Shown here: one piece after another, positions 48,165-57,384 of the stretch | How positions within the stretch are numbered: the first letter of the stretch is position 1 | Layout: each line of letters begins with the position of its first letter | Source of the DNA: Epichloe hybrida | Taxonomy: Eukaryota > Ascomycota > Sordariomycetes > Hypocreales > Clavicipitaceae | Assembly: GCA_019022495.1 (NCBI GenBank) | Contig: JAFEKR010000020.1 | Location: forward strand, 1-64,000 | DNA length: 64,000 nucleotides | Direction: 5' to 3' | Position numbers and translations under genes: made by a program | Notes under the pieces: generated by a model | The model's input: the letters and a program-made list of their open reading frames with translations, nothing else | Database searches by the model: none | Told to the model about the DNA's origin: nothing

Positions 48165-48370
48165 GGTTATAAGCCCGGTGGCGCAGTGGTTATGGCTCAC
48201 TGTAGCGTATTAGCCCGCCCACCACAGTGGAGCACTGCTCTGCGAGGCAAGGTTATAGGTTCGAACCCTGCCGAAAAAAAAAAAAAAAAAAAAAACAACT
48301 AAAGAAATTCAATTGCTAGTATAAGCCTAACCTCCAATAGGGCACTTTGGATATACAATTCCAGGGGGAG

Positions 48371-48437
48371 TGTTAAAATATATAAGGCTTTGTAATCCTA
48401 GGTTCAGTCGGATCGGTCCACTCTTTTGATTTCAACA
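48371..48437 (+). repeat. LTR 4 (67 bp, outer right)
   Basis: It has the same length as LTR 1, without the inner duplication. It follows the polypurine tract of unit 3 and is followed by the second AGGAG. Confidence 0.88.
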
Positions 48438-48442
48438 AGGAG
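48438..48442. repeat. Target-site duplication AGGAG (right)
   Basis: This is the exact partner of 47518-47522. Confidence 0.9.
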
Positions 48443-49950
48443 GACTCTCTGTCCTTATAATAGCTAGCTTCGCACTTACTATACCTTAGTGCTACCTTAT
48501 AAAACTTAGCTATATAGCTAGTTTAGAAGTAATTATAGCACTATTAGGGTTATAGGGTCTTATTATATGGTTTAGTTTAGAAAAGCTTCGCTTTAAAGAC
48601 TATACTATCTTAGTATATCTTATTAGTATCTTTTACTTTAGCTAGGCCTAGTATTAAAGTGGTTCTTTAGGTGCCTTTGCCCTAGGGTTATCTTACTATT
48701 ACCTTTACTATATTTACCTTATTAGCCTTTCTAATTTCTATTACTAGGTTCTTAAGAGAGGTATATTTAGTTAGGAATCCTTTAATAATAACGCTAAGTA
48801 TGTAATAGTAAAGGGTTACCTCTAGCCTAAATACTTTAGTAATCCATTTTTAGTCTTCTTTATATTAGGTAGCATTTCCTTTAAAGGTAATAATTATATC
48901 CCTACTAGGGAGTCTTCTAGCTACTACTACTATAGTCTAGCCTATAGCTTTATTTACTACTATTACTATATCTTCCACGCCCCTAGACTAAAGTAATTCC
49001 TAGATAGTATTCCCTTTAATAAGTACCTCTTAGTCCTATTTACTAGGGATTTAGAGGGAGGGAGGTAAGTTATTTATTTATTTAGGGGCTAGGCTAGTAG
49101 CAATACCTACCTAGGTTAGAGTATTACTTCCTTTAGCTCCTTCTTTAATAGCCTCTTTAAGGGCTTATTTAAGGGCTTCTTTAGTAGTGTAAATATTACT
49201 ATTATTATAGTTTATTACCTTTACTTTAGCTTAGGCATAGTTTACTACCTATCTAGTAATAGATTTAGTAATATACTACACCTAAGTAACTTTATTACTA
49301 GGGATAAGGCTTATAATTTTATTATAGTATTTTATATTATCTAGATATTTAAATTAGTTCTAGTCTATTATAGGGTTATTCTTACCGCTCTAAACATTAA
49401 ACTATCCTATTCCTATGTTTAGGTAGTGGCAGCTCTATACTAGCCCCCTTTCTCCTAAGTTAATTACTATTAGCATATCCGCACTCCTGCCACTAGCTCT
49501 ATTGCAATATGATATTATAGGGGGGGGTAAACGGAGGCAAGGAATTTAAATATTGATGTGGTTTGTATTTTAGAGGCGATTCCGGACCTTTAGAGCGGTG
49601 CGGAAGTTTTTTCTAAGCTTTTGCTATGATTTTTTTTAAAAGCTATATATAGCACTAAGCTAAGGAGGGAGCTATAAGAGAAACTAAGAGAGAGGCTAGG
49701 ATAGAGGGAAGCTAAGAGAGAAGCTAAAAAGGGAAGAGAGAACTAGCGAGCTATAGGTATACCTTAATAGGGACTCTAGAGAGTAACCAGAGGGCATAGG
49801 GGATAAGAGAGCACTAGGGAGCTTAAAAAGAGTATAAGTATAAGTAAAATAAAGCTCTCTAGAATCCCCTTATAGAGGGAGGCTAAAGAATATTATAATT
49901 TACTATATACTATAGGGGGGGGAAAGAATAAGGACTAGAGTGGGATACTA

Positions 49951-50413
49951 GGTCTTGTAGCTACTACTTCACTAGAAATTCTCTAGTAGCGCCACGTAAC
50001 CCTTTGGGTTTCTAGCCGGCGTAATGAATACAACCAACCAACCAACCACCCACCACCCCGCCAACTTGGTATGACAATATTTGCCCGTGCCTTTCTTTGT
50101 CCACGGAACCTCAGACACGCCTGACACACTTTCGGCCCTGTCAACCGACAGACATTGGGTGATTGGAAACCCAACAGCTCGACTCCGCAACGGATAGTGC
50201 AATTTGGTCATCGCAGAACCCCTCGAGCCAAGCTGCACTGCCCTCCCCCATCACCTACCCGAGCCAGGGAGCTGCCATTTTTTACGCCATCAAACAAGAA
50301 CAAGCGTCGGAGTGCAAACAAACAGCCTCGTCTAATAAGAATAAAGCAGACTATTTTCTCCAATGACAAGGGGCCCAGGCCCCCTGAGCAGTGACCGTCA
50401 GACATAGTCAATT
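49951..50413. promoter_or_regulatory. Boundary of AT-rich block and csn7 upstream region
   Basis: Normal composition returns near 49975. A short AACC tandem run lies near 50033-50052. The stretch should contain the csn7 promoter. The open frames here are short and not recognisable. Confidence 0.5.
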
Positions 50414-51407
50414 ATGGAACAAACCAAGGCTCTAGATGCTCTCGAGGTTCGTATCTCAAGTGCCCAAATATATTCCCGTGTCCCGAATCCGACAGATCAG
50501 CATCAGCTTTTATGCTGGGTCATGAAAGTCATGACATCATCTCACAACGAGTTCGACCACAGGTCAAGCTAATTTTGTCCTTTTGTCTTCGCCCCAAGAA
50601 TAGCCCTTCCTGGCCCTCTCGAAATCCGCCGTACATCCCCGAGCTGCCGCCGAGCTCATCACACAAGCTACCTCCGCTCCAAACACCTACGTCTTCGCAG
50701 AGCTCCTTCAGCAGCCACATATCCAGGCCCTTGCCTCCAATGAACAGTTCGCATCATATCTGAATCTTCTCCAGATATTCTCCTACGGGACATATCAGAG
50801 CTACCAAAATGATGCGGCAAGCTTACCCGCCCTGAACGAGGCGCAGGTCCTCAAGCTACGACAACTCACTCTCCTCACCCTCGCCCGAGACCGATCCAAT
50901 CTCTCCTACGATGCGCTCCAGAAAGAGCTGCAGCTCCCCTTGGCCAGGGAGCTGGAAGAACTCGTCATCACCGTCATATACGCGGGACTGGTCCACGCCA
51001 CTCTCGATCCAGCCCGCCAGGCCGTCCAGGTAACCAGTGTAGCTCCCCTCCGTGACCTCTCGCCCGGATCCATCCCGGGCATGATCACCGCTCTGAACAA
51101 CTGGTCCGACCGGTGCACGTCCACGCTCAGCGACCTCGAGGCCCAGATTCAAAGCATACGCGCTGCCGCTGCCATGCGCGAGACGGAAAAGAGGGCAGCC
51201 GAGAAGAAAATGCAGGCTCTAGTGGGAAATTCGCGAGAGTCAGAAAAGAAGAAGGGCTCACCAGGCAAGGACGCTCTACCCCGGAGAGGATATAATAAGC
51301 GCTCCATGGTGGATGCCGCAAATCCTGCTCATGATGAGATGATGGACTTGGATGAGCCCCCTGCTGCTGAAGAGCAGAAGAAGCGTTCGAGCAAGCGCAA
51401 GATGTAA
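50414..51407 (+). CDS. csn7: COP9 signalosome subunit 7 (PCI domain)
   Basis: Exons are 50414-50446 and 50604-51407, giving 278 residues. Exon 1 codes MEQTKALDALE; the splice then gives PFLALSKSAVHPRAAAELIT, the standard CSN7 N-terminus. Next come NTYVFAELLQQP, the FSYGTYQSYQ block and a PCI winged-helix part (LKLRQLTLLTLA...LEELVITVIYAGLVHATLD). The C-terminal 80 residues are charged, lysine-rich and end KRSSKRKM, a likely nuclear localisation stretch. CSN7 is a scaffold subunit of the CSN complex that removes Nedd8 from cullins and, in fungi, controls development and light responses. The 157-bp intron is on the long side. An in-frame TAG immediately before the CCC codon fixes the acceptor. 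The gene sits about 460 bp from the AT-rich block and converges on rax1. Confidence 0.92.
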
Positions 51408-52052
51408 CAGAGGATTGCATATAGAGCAGACGGAGACATGTTTTTCAGGGGGCTCAGGGCGAGACGGGAAAGGGAACGGGTTTGCCAAGTAGTAATCTAC
51501 ATAGGCCATCATGAGTCCATGGGCCGTGTGTATCACGATATAGACGTATTACGCAAACGATCGAAAGTATGACGATACAAAGAGACTTATTGTCTGTAAT
51601 TACTGTGGCCATTATCCGTTTTGCTTGTCATCTACTGGTCGCTCTGCGAAGAAGAGTAGCCACGTGCCCCAAAATGAGATGACAACTCTGATGTAACAAG
51701 AAAAGATGTCCCAGCGGGGGGGTCTGATAAAATACAGGTATGACGCATAGATTTTGACTAGGAAGAAAAAGAGTGCAAAGGCAGGAGGATATCGTGCTGG
51801 TTAAGCCTCAGCAAGTTATAAAAAAAAAAAAAAAAAGGTACAAGCATACGCCGAAACCCCAAGCCTCTCAAAATACATACACAACAAGAAGAAACGGCCG
51901 AGACGAAAAAAAAAAGAAAAAAGCCTTTCACCATCATGTTTTCTGGTCGTAACCGTCACCAAGGGTCGCTGAAGGCCCGGTCATTTCTCAGAACCGACAG
52001 TGAAGAGACGCAGCAAGCCAGTGCAATGGTAAAGAAACGAGCAATGTGCCGT
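51408..52052. other. Convergent 3' region csn7 / rax1
   Basis: These 645 bp lie between converging stop codons. Poly(A) runs are seen near 51820-51836 and 51907-51922. No gene is supported. Confidence 0.5.
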
Positions 52053-53319
52053 TTACAACCTCTTGCCTGGAACCAGAATGAAGAGGACGCACAAAGCAGC
52101 GTCGATGAGAAGAGTTACGGCCAGAACCATCATAGCTCTTTTGGCCAGAAGTTGACGGACATATGGCTCTCGAATTCGTGAGAAGTTGAAAGGTGTGTAT
52201 TCGCTGAAACCAACGAGAGCCATGATAGGGTCTAGAGAATACTGGTATGATGAGAGGAAGTAGACTCCAACGGTGAAGGGGAGAATAAGCTGTAAAACAC
52301 ACCATCAGCATAATCTTTTTTTTTTCTGGGCAGCAGATACGATATCAATTCATAGATGTACTTACCCAGCATTTGGTCGGGCGATCCTTGTCGAGGAAGA
52401 TGAGAATAAATGCGGCCCAAAAGGCACCAAACATGGACACTAGCCCAACGATTAGACGCATCACCAGCGTTGGTGGGATCAAGTTGCCCAACGCTTTCAT
52501 TCTGAGGAAACCAGGGAAAGCGTCTCGTTCCATGGCTTGAAAAACGTAATCCTTGGCAACGTCAAACACCTCGGGATCATCACGGCCATAGTCCTCAATG
52601 GCAGTCGTCACGTCTTGCGTAATGGATCCGGGAAGAGTAATCTCTCTCTCAGCGCCAGGTAGCAGAAACGTGTACAGAATCTTCTCCGCCGATGCTCTGA
52701 TATCTTGTCGGGCAACTGTGTGAGATGGTGAGTTTGAGTCGGTTACATCGAGAGGCGTGCTGAATTGAGGGCTAGGTCGAGCCATTCCCGATCCGCTATG
52801 AGGAGAGTCGTGAATCTGATCCTCACGCAGAAACGCCGACATTTGAGCGTCCTGGTCGCGTTCTTTCTCGGTCGCGTACATCGAAGGCCCCGCTGGCCGT
52901 GGTTCCAGTTCGCCAATATTTTCAAGAATTTGCGATGATCGTTTAGAGTTGGTCTTTTCCATGTCGGGTGTTGCTACAAGAACAGACCGTCGCAATTCGC
53001 GCACGTAGTGTCGACATAGTGACATGTGTTGCGCAACATCCAGCCTATTTTTCGAGCGCGTTAGTCGCGATACCAAGACAGAAAGACTACCGACGTGTCG
53101 CGGCCTGCAGTCAAAATAATGACCGTCAAATCATCCCGCTTACCAAAAGTCCAGATAATCCACCGATCTTTGCTGATCTCGCATGTAAATATAGAAGGAG
53201 AAAAGGTCTACTGGAGGAAGTGTCCGCCGGCTCAGAACCTCAAACAACGTCGGCAGTCGATTTCTCATCATATCCGGCTGAGGCGAAGGCGTCGCCGTCG
53301 CGCGGTGATGACCAGTCAT
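52053..53319 (-). CDS. rax1: RGS-domain membrane protein Rax1
   Basis: Exons on the minus strand are 53319-53144, 53044-52366 and 52289-52053, giving 363 residues. The N-terminus (RLPTLFEVLSRRTLPPVDLF, then YLDFWLDVAQHM across the splice) and the ILYTFLLPGAEREI...FDVAKDYVFQAMERDAFPGFL block form a split RGS-like domain. Three hydrophobic segments follow (LVMRLIVGLVSMFGAFWAAFIL; LILPFTVGVYFLSSYQ; MMVLAVTLLIDAALCVLFIL). This layout is that of yeast Rax1, which with Rax2 marks bud sites. In filamentous fungi it affects polarity and G-protein signalling. A linker of about 100 residues with low-complexity charged sequence separates the two RGS halves. The ATG chosen is the first after a non-coding stretch; MMRNRLP 16 residues later is an alternative start. 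Confidence 0.9.
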
Positions 53320-54212
53320 GTTGTCGTGTGTGCGCAACTTTTTTGATGTAGCGCGTGACTGAAGGGATACAAAAGAGCGAGACGCTAAGACTGATCGTAG
53401 CTTGTTCGGGGGAGAAAGAATTCTCTGGTGTGGTATGTTGTTGTGTGTTGTGGTGGCAGCTCGGTCTGCGCTACGTTTCACGATTGTTCCCCTTAGGTTG
53501 TCGTCGGACGATGAACCTTGGGAAGTGCCTCCCTGACACCAAATTATGTGCAACCACGGCGAGTATCAAAGGTAATGATGGGTCGATGAGCAGGCTCTTC
53601 GAAGGACTGGCGGAGTGTTGAATGGAATGCAAACGAACGAATCAGTGCTTGTTGCGCAAAGGCTCAATCGAGAGCCGTCTTTGTCGTCGGCAACAAGAGC
53701 AGAAATGCAGTTCTTGTAAACAGGAACTTGTTTGGATGTGGGTGCTCTGAGAGCCACGGTGGTTGGTTGGCTGTGCCTGGCGCGCTCCCCTCTCTTAATA
53801 TTTACAAAGATTCAGTCCTCAAAGAGGCACGTACTTCTCACGTGATTTGACTGGCCCCCAAATTCAGGCTGTGTCTGATTGGTTCGCTACCCCCCACTAC
53901 CACAAGTCCGAGCCTGCCCTACGCACAAAGAATTTGCGGAATTTGGCTCTCCGCCAACACATCTTCCCTCAACGCCAGATCTCACGAGACGATTTGCAGG
54001 TAAGGACCGGTGCCCCCAAATACCCTTCTTTTCCTTTCGTTTTACAGCTGCGCGGTGATATTTCTGCAGCTATTTCCACTGTCTTGCTTGTTTCTCATAG
54101 CAAGCGACTACTCCTCAGCTTGATCAATTCGCCCTCGCCCACCATCACGAGTCGCTACCTTTATTCGCATCGCATCCTCAAAAAGACTAACCTGTCATAA
54201 AAAATTTCAGCA
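53320..54212. promoter_or_regulatory. Divergent intergenic region rax1 / rpl31
   Basis: This contains both promoters. A probable rpl31 5'-UTR intron runs 54000-54210 (see separate entry). CACGTACTTCTCACGTGA-like words occur near 53828-53845. No ORF is supported. Confidence 0.55.
54000..54210 (+). other. Probable 5'-UTR intron of rpl31
   Basis: gatttgcag|gtaagg at the left and aaaatttcag|caATG at the right are good donor and acceptor signals, with the acceptor two bases before the start codon. Ribosomal-protein genes of fungi often carry such leader introns. Confidence 0.6.
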
Positions 54213-54860
54213 ATGTCGTCCGCTAAAAAGACCGCCGGCAAGCCTCAGCGCTCCGCCATCGCCGATGTCGTTGCCCGCGAGTACACCATCCATCTCCACA
54301 AGAGAGTACGTTGCCTTTTGCATTCCGAACCGGCCAACCCAATGTTGGCTTCGACAGATACCACGGAAAAGCTACAGGAACATGTTGGGCTAACGGTGTG
54401 CAAAGTTACATGGTGTTTCCTTCAAGAAGAGAGCTCCTCGTGCCATCAAGGAGATCAAGGCCTTCGCCACCCAGGCCATGGTACGATTCATCCATCCCCA
54501 CTACAGCTTACCCTGCCTCGCTGGTCCACGTCCTCGCCAGGATTTCCCGTTCTCGGAAAGAACTATTTCAAGGCTGAATTCTTCTTGATTGAAAGCGATC
54601 TGGAAAACATGCTCGCTTAATCTGAACCGCAGTGCTGACCAACATGCGTCTCGCAGGGCACAACCGACGTCCGTGTGGACCCCCAGTTGAACAAGAAGGT
54701 CTGGGAGTGCGGTATCAAAGGCGTTCCTTTCCGACTACGCGTCCGAATTTCCCGACGACGAAATGACGAGGAGGATGCCAAGGAGAAGCTGTACAGCTAT
54801 GTTCAGGCCGTGAACGTTAAGAACCCCAAGGGCCTCCCTACTGTCGTTGTTGAGGAATAG
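54213..54860 (+). CDS. rpl31: 60S ribosomal protein L31
   Basis: Coding exons are 54213-54305, 54406-54480 and 54657-54860, joined in phase 0, giving 123 residues, the usual length. After an N-terminal basic tail the sequence matches eL31 throughout: VVAREYTIHLHKR, LHGVSFKKRAPRAIKEIK across the first splice, then GTTDVRVDPQLNKKVWECG and FRLRVRISRRRNDEEDAKEK, ending GLPTVVVEE. eL31 lies near the polypeptide exit tunnel of the large subunit. The introns are 100 and 176 bp. I looked for C/D or H/ACA snoRNA signs in them and found none convincing. Multiple introns near the start, including the leader intron, are typical for highly expressed fungal ribosomal-protein genes. Confidence 0.96.
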
Positions 54861-55521
54861 AGTGAGATTTTTCTTAAAAAAGGAAAAAAGTTTCCCGAAG
54901 TTGGGCTTGGGGCTTGGTTCTTAAAGGTGGCATGGCATTTCGGAGTTGCAACCGGCTTTTTCTAGCTTTTTACGCGGAAAAGAAAAAAAAAATCTACACG
55001 CACAGGGAAAAATGTGACCAACCCCCCTTTTTTTTTCAGCTTCTGCCCCACGACGAGGGCTTGGAGTCTACGGTCGAGGTGTTGACGTCCTGGATGTGAT
55101 GATGGATTTGATTTCCGTTACATAATCACGGACTGGTTCAGTGAATTGAACTGAGTCCTTAGTCACCTGAGCCAATAGCGGAAGTGCCTGTGAACAATGA
55201 GATCTCGGCGTCTGTTAAAAGATTAATAGGCCGAACTTGATTAACCCACTGTATCGTTCACGATTACAACGGTCAGTTTGCTGCAATTTCAACAGCCATA
55301 GAAAGGACGTAAACACCCCCATTGACTAGGCTTTATAGCTAAGCCAGTTGTACTTAATTCTGCCTTTGGAAATCGTGACACCAAAAGAAAACAATGCTAA
55401 CCCAACGAACGTATCGCAATGACCGTAAACAGGGCATATCCCTAAATGACTCCAGGATTTACTAAATGCAGCATGAGGTATTCCAATCCACAAACGCGAA
55501 ACATCAAATTACGCTCACGTC
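54861..55521. other. Convergent 3' region rpl31 / E2-C
   Basis: These 661 bp lie between converging stop codons, with A- and T-runs at 54983-54992 and 55026-55038. No gene is supported. Confidence 0.5.
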
Positions 55522-56275
55522 CTAGTCCTCTTCAATGTCCCTGTGCCTTCCCAACACCTTCTTCTTGAATTCAGCCGCGTTGATGTCCCACAGCTCAGCA
55601 GCTTCGCCGTTCAACGGGGACGAGCTAATGGGCTGATTAGCACGAGTGCATTTCTCTCGGGGGGGGGGGCTGAGCAAAGGCAATCAACCACTTACTTGTT
55701 CGGCTCTCCGAGCAAACTTTGGAGACTCAAGAGGACGGTCTGGATATTGTACGCAGCTGTCCACTTGTCCTTAAGAATGTCGAGGCAGATGCGGCCCGAG
55801 AAATCCACATTGGGATGGTAGATTGGGGTCTTGAACAAGACGGTTGGAGGAGCATATGGGTAATTTGCCGGGAAAGCAAAGCTGAGCTTGAAAGTCAGTC
55901 CGGCATAGGGCGTGTCATCGGGGCCCTCAATGGTGGCAGTCCACGACAACAGGTTGCCATCAGCCGAGGGGAAAGCAGAAACGCCGGGGGCAGGCGATGT
56001 CATCAACTGCATCAACTCCGTTTGCAGTCTATCAGATTGAAAGGCGGCTGTCAGCTGTTTTTCTGAACTTTTGGAAAGTGCTGAGTCGGATGAGGAGAAC
56101 GACGAGCTTGCGGCTTTGACCTAAGCCCCGCGGTTCACTTGTGCCATTTCCCGTCAGCGACTTACCTTTTTGTGACACTCTGGGCATCTGGGCCCTTTCG
56201 CGAAGCATTGAGCTTGGCAGCCGGGACACTACCGGGAGCGGAGTTCTGATTGTCCTCCATGGCGTAATCCATCAT
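55522..56275 (-). CDS. ubc11: Ubiquitin-conjugating enzyme E2-C (Ubc11/UBE2C type)
   Basis: Exons on the minus strand are 56275-56166, 56028-55696 and 55624-55522, giving 181 residues. The UBC fold is clear: HPN at 108-110, active-site Cys118 in [25 protein letters not shown] and, after the last splice, [16 protein letters not shown]. The N-terminal extension of about 37 residues and ending HRDIEED are typical of E2-C. This E2 transfers the first ubiquitins to APC/C substrates in mitosis, working with the APC11 RING encoded at 2566-3052. The last intron's acceptor is cattag|CTCGTCC; an earlier cag would break the frame. Two adjacent ATGs open the frame and the first was used. A G-run in the last intron (about 55661-55669) is a length-variable site. 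Confidence 0.93.
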
Positions 56276-57384
56276 CGAGTAATTTAAGTTCGGCCGGGTG
56301 AAAATGTGATTGACGCTTATACGAAAGCTCTTTTCTAACAAGAACAGCCCGTCGAAGCAGTGAGGATGGCGCCGTCTGTGGCTCCAAACAGAACAGAGGC
56401 GCGCGGGATGGCTCAGAATGAGTACAATAAGTCGACGATAGCAGCAGGTGACGTCGAAGCCGCTGGTCGAAGAATAATGAAGCAACAGTACCAAGGAAAT
56501 AGGCAGACGATGATCAAAAAAGCCAAAAAAATCACAAGAAGCCAGTATGGCTCTCCACGCAGATCGAAGGCCAGGTAGAAGAAGCTCTGGAAGTCGGTGG
56601 AGTTGTTTTTATGGCACGTAGTCAGTCAAGCAGCCGCTGTGGATGTGTTTGCCGCAGCAACGGAGGCCGACGGACGGGGCGTCGTCCTCTGCTAGCCACT
56701 TACAGAGCGCCATGCAAGGCCCAGCAAGGGTAGCAGGGGCCAGCTGGCCACTGACCGGCCACTGACTGGCCACTGACTGCCGTTGCCGGTTGCAGCTTTA
56801 CGCGGCCAGACGCGTCTAGTCTGGACGGACGCTCCATGACGGACGCGACCGCCTGCATCGTCAAGTCAATGGGTTGGTTGGCTGGCGGTGCGTGCTGAGC
56901 GAGCATCATGTCGTCATGTCTGATTGCACACGATATCTGAAATCCGCTGCGATGACACATAATTGTATTAATTTTTTTTTTCCGAGTCAACAACGTTCCG
57001 GCGACCAAACACTGTTAAGCCTGTCCTTGTTCGTCGTTTCAGATATAACATCGCCCGCCACCTTGATAGAAAATATCAAAACGTAGTGTTGCATCGTACA
57101 GAACGCCGCCTGTTTGACTTGAAGACAAAAAGAAGAAGAGTATTCTGTAACGAAAGAAGGCGCTTATGCCATTATAACGGCCATCAACATGACCTCGGCC
57201 GCTGTGTTGCAAAAGATGCAGCGAGAGTATTCTAGCTCAACGTAGCACTCCCTCAAAAAGTCTATGATTTGGTTTCTTTTTTCCAGCGATGGTCCTTTTA
57301 TCCGCTCTTCGGTTAATATGAACTTTGAAAATAAAATATCTAATCACGTCTCTTTGCTCCAATCAAGGTTGTCTGTTCAGGGCG
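56276..57384. other. Intergenic region E2-C / zinc transporter
   Basis: These 1.1 kb contain the E2-C promoter and the zinc-transporter 3' UTR. A local repeat of GGCCACTGAC/TGGCCACTGAC units occurs at about 56741-56778. A T-run lies near 56971-56980. No gene is supported. Confidence 0.5.

Larger units (their letters stand above)
47523..48437 (+). mobile_element. Three-unit tandem TRIM/SMART-like LTR element carrying a SINE-like core
   Basis: The structure is LTR-unit-LTR-unit-LTR-unit-LTR. The LTRs (47523-47589, 47794-47874, 48084-48164 and 48371-48437) are 67, 81, 81 and 67 bp, begin TGTT and end AACA. Units are 204-209 bp. Each begins at the LTR edge with GGTTATGAGCCC (GGTTATAAGCCC in unit 3), complementary to the anticodon stem-loop of initiator tRNA-Met, as in Copia and Ty5. 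Each continues into a tRNA-like body with Pol III A and B boxes and a poly(A) run of 6, 19 or 22 A, then a short hairpin (CCTGGA/TCCAGG) and a polypurine tract AGGGGGAG next to the following LTR. There is no ORF of note, so movement would need proteins from an autonomous Copia-type element. One AGGAG duplication flanks everything. CG-rich content shows it post-dates RIP of its host LINE. I know of no named family with this exact combination. Confidence 0.88.
43900..49450 (-). mobile_element. RIP-degraded LINE (Tad-like), ORF1 and ORF2 remnants
   Basis: Read on the minus strand, 49.1-48.45 kb gives Tad-type ORF1 text: SLKNLVIEIRKANKVNIVKV, then GKGT.RTTLILGLAKV, then KPYNKTL and a decayed zinc-knuckle run (KCEASYYKDRE). 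ORF2 follows from about 47.4 kb. A reverse transcriptase block VVIRKPSKTT..IRRANI.RLIVLLNIVGKIIE is near 45.65 kb, DISLAFNRVS near 45.4 kb and TKLIYFSR near 45.0 kb. A C-terminal LHIGKIGLNKFLF lies near 44.25 kb. Many cysteines and tryptophans are lost to stops or Tyr/Ile, as RIP predicts. It faces the plus-strand LINE tail to tail. The compact LTR array at 47523-48437 interrupts its ORF1 at the zinc-knuckle region. Confidence 0.85.
35531..49950. repeat. AT-rich RIP-degraded transposon block (right), 14.4 kb
   Basis: Composition drops abruptly to AT-rich, TA-rich, CG-poor sequence, with stops in all frames. Translated fragments still show LINE-type reverse transcriptase on both strands. Inserted within it are two stretches of near-normal composition: a 309-bp solo LTR (41510-41818) and a 915-bp compact LTR array (47523-48437). 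These therefore arrived after most of the mutation. The right edge is near 49950. No functional host gene is supported inside. Confidence 0.9.

Noticed and set aside
47523..48437. CRISPR array or tRNA gene cluster
   Set aside because: The repeats are about 290-bp retroelement units in a eukaryote. The A/B boxes belong to a tRNA-like SINE body that does not give a clean acceptor stem.
54306..54656. Intronic snoRNAs in rpl31
   Set aside because: No paired C (RTGATGA) and D (CTGA) boxes or H/ACA hairpins were found in either intron.
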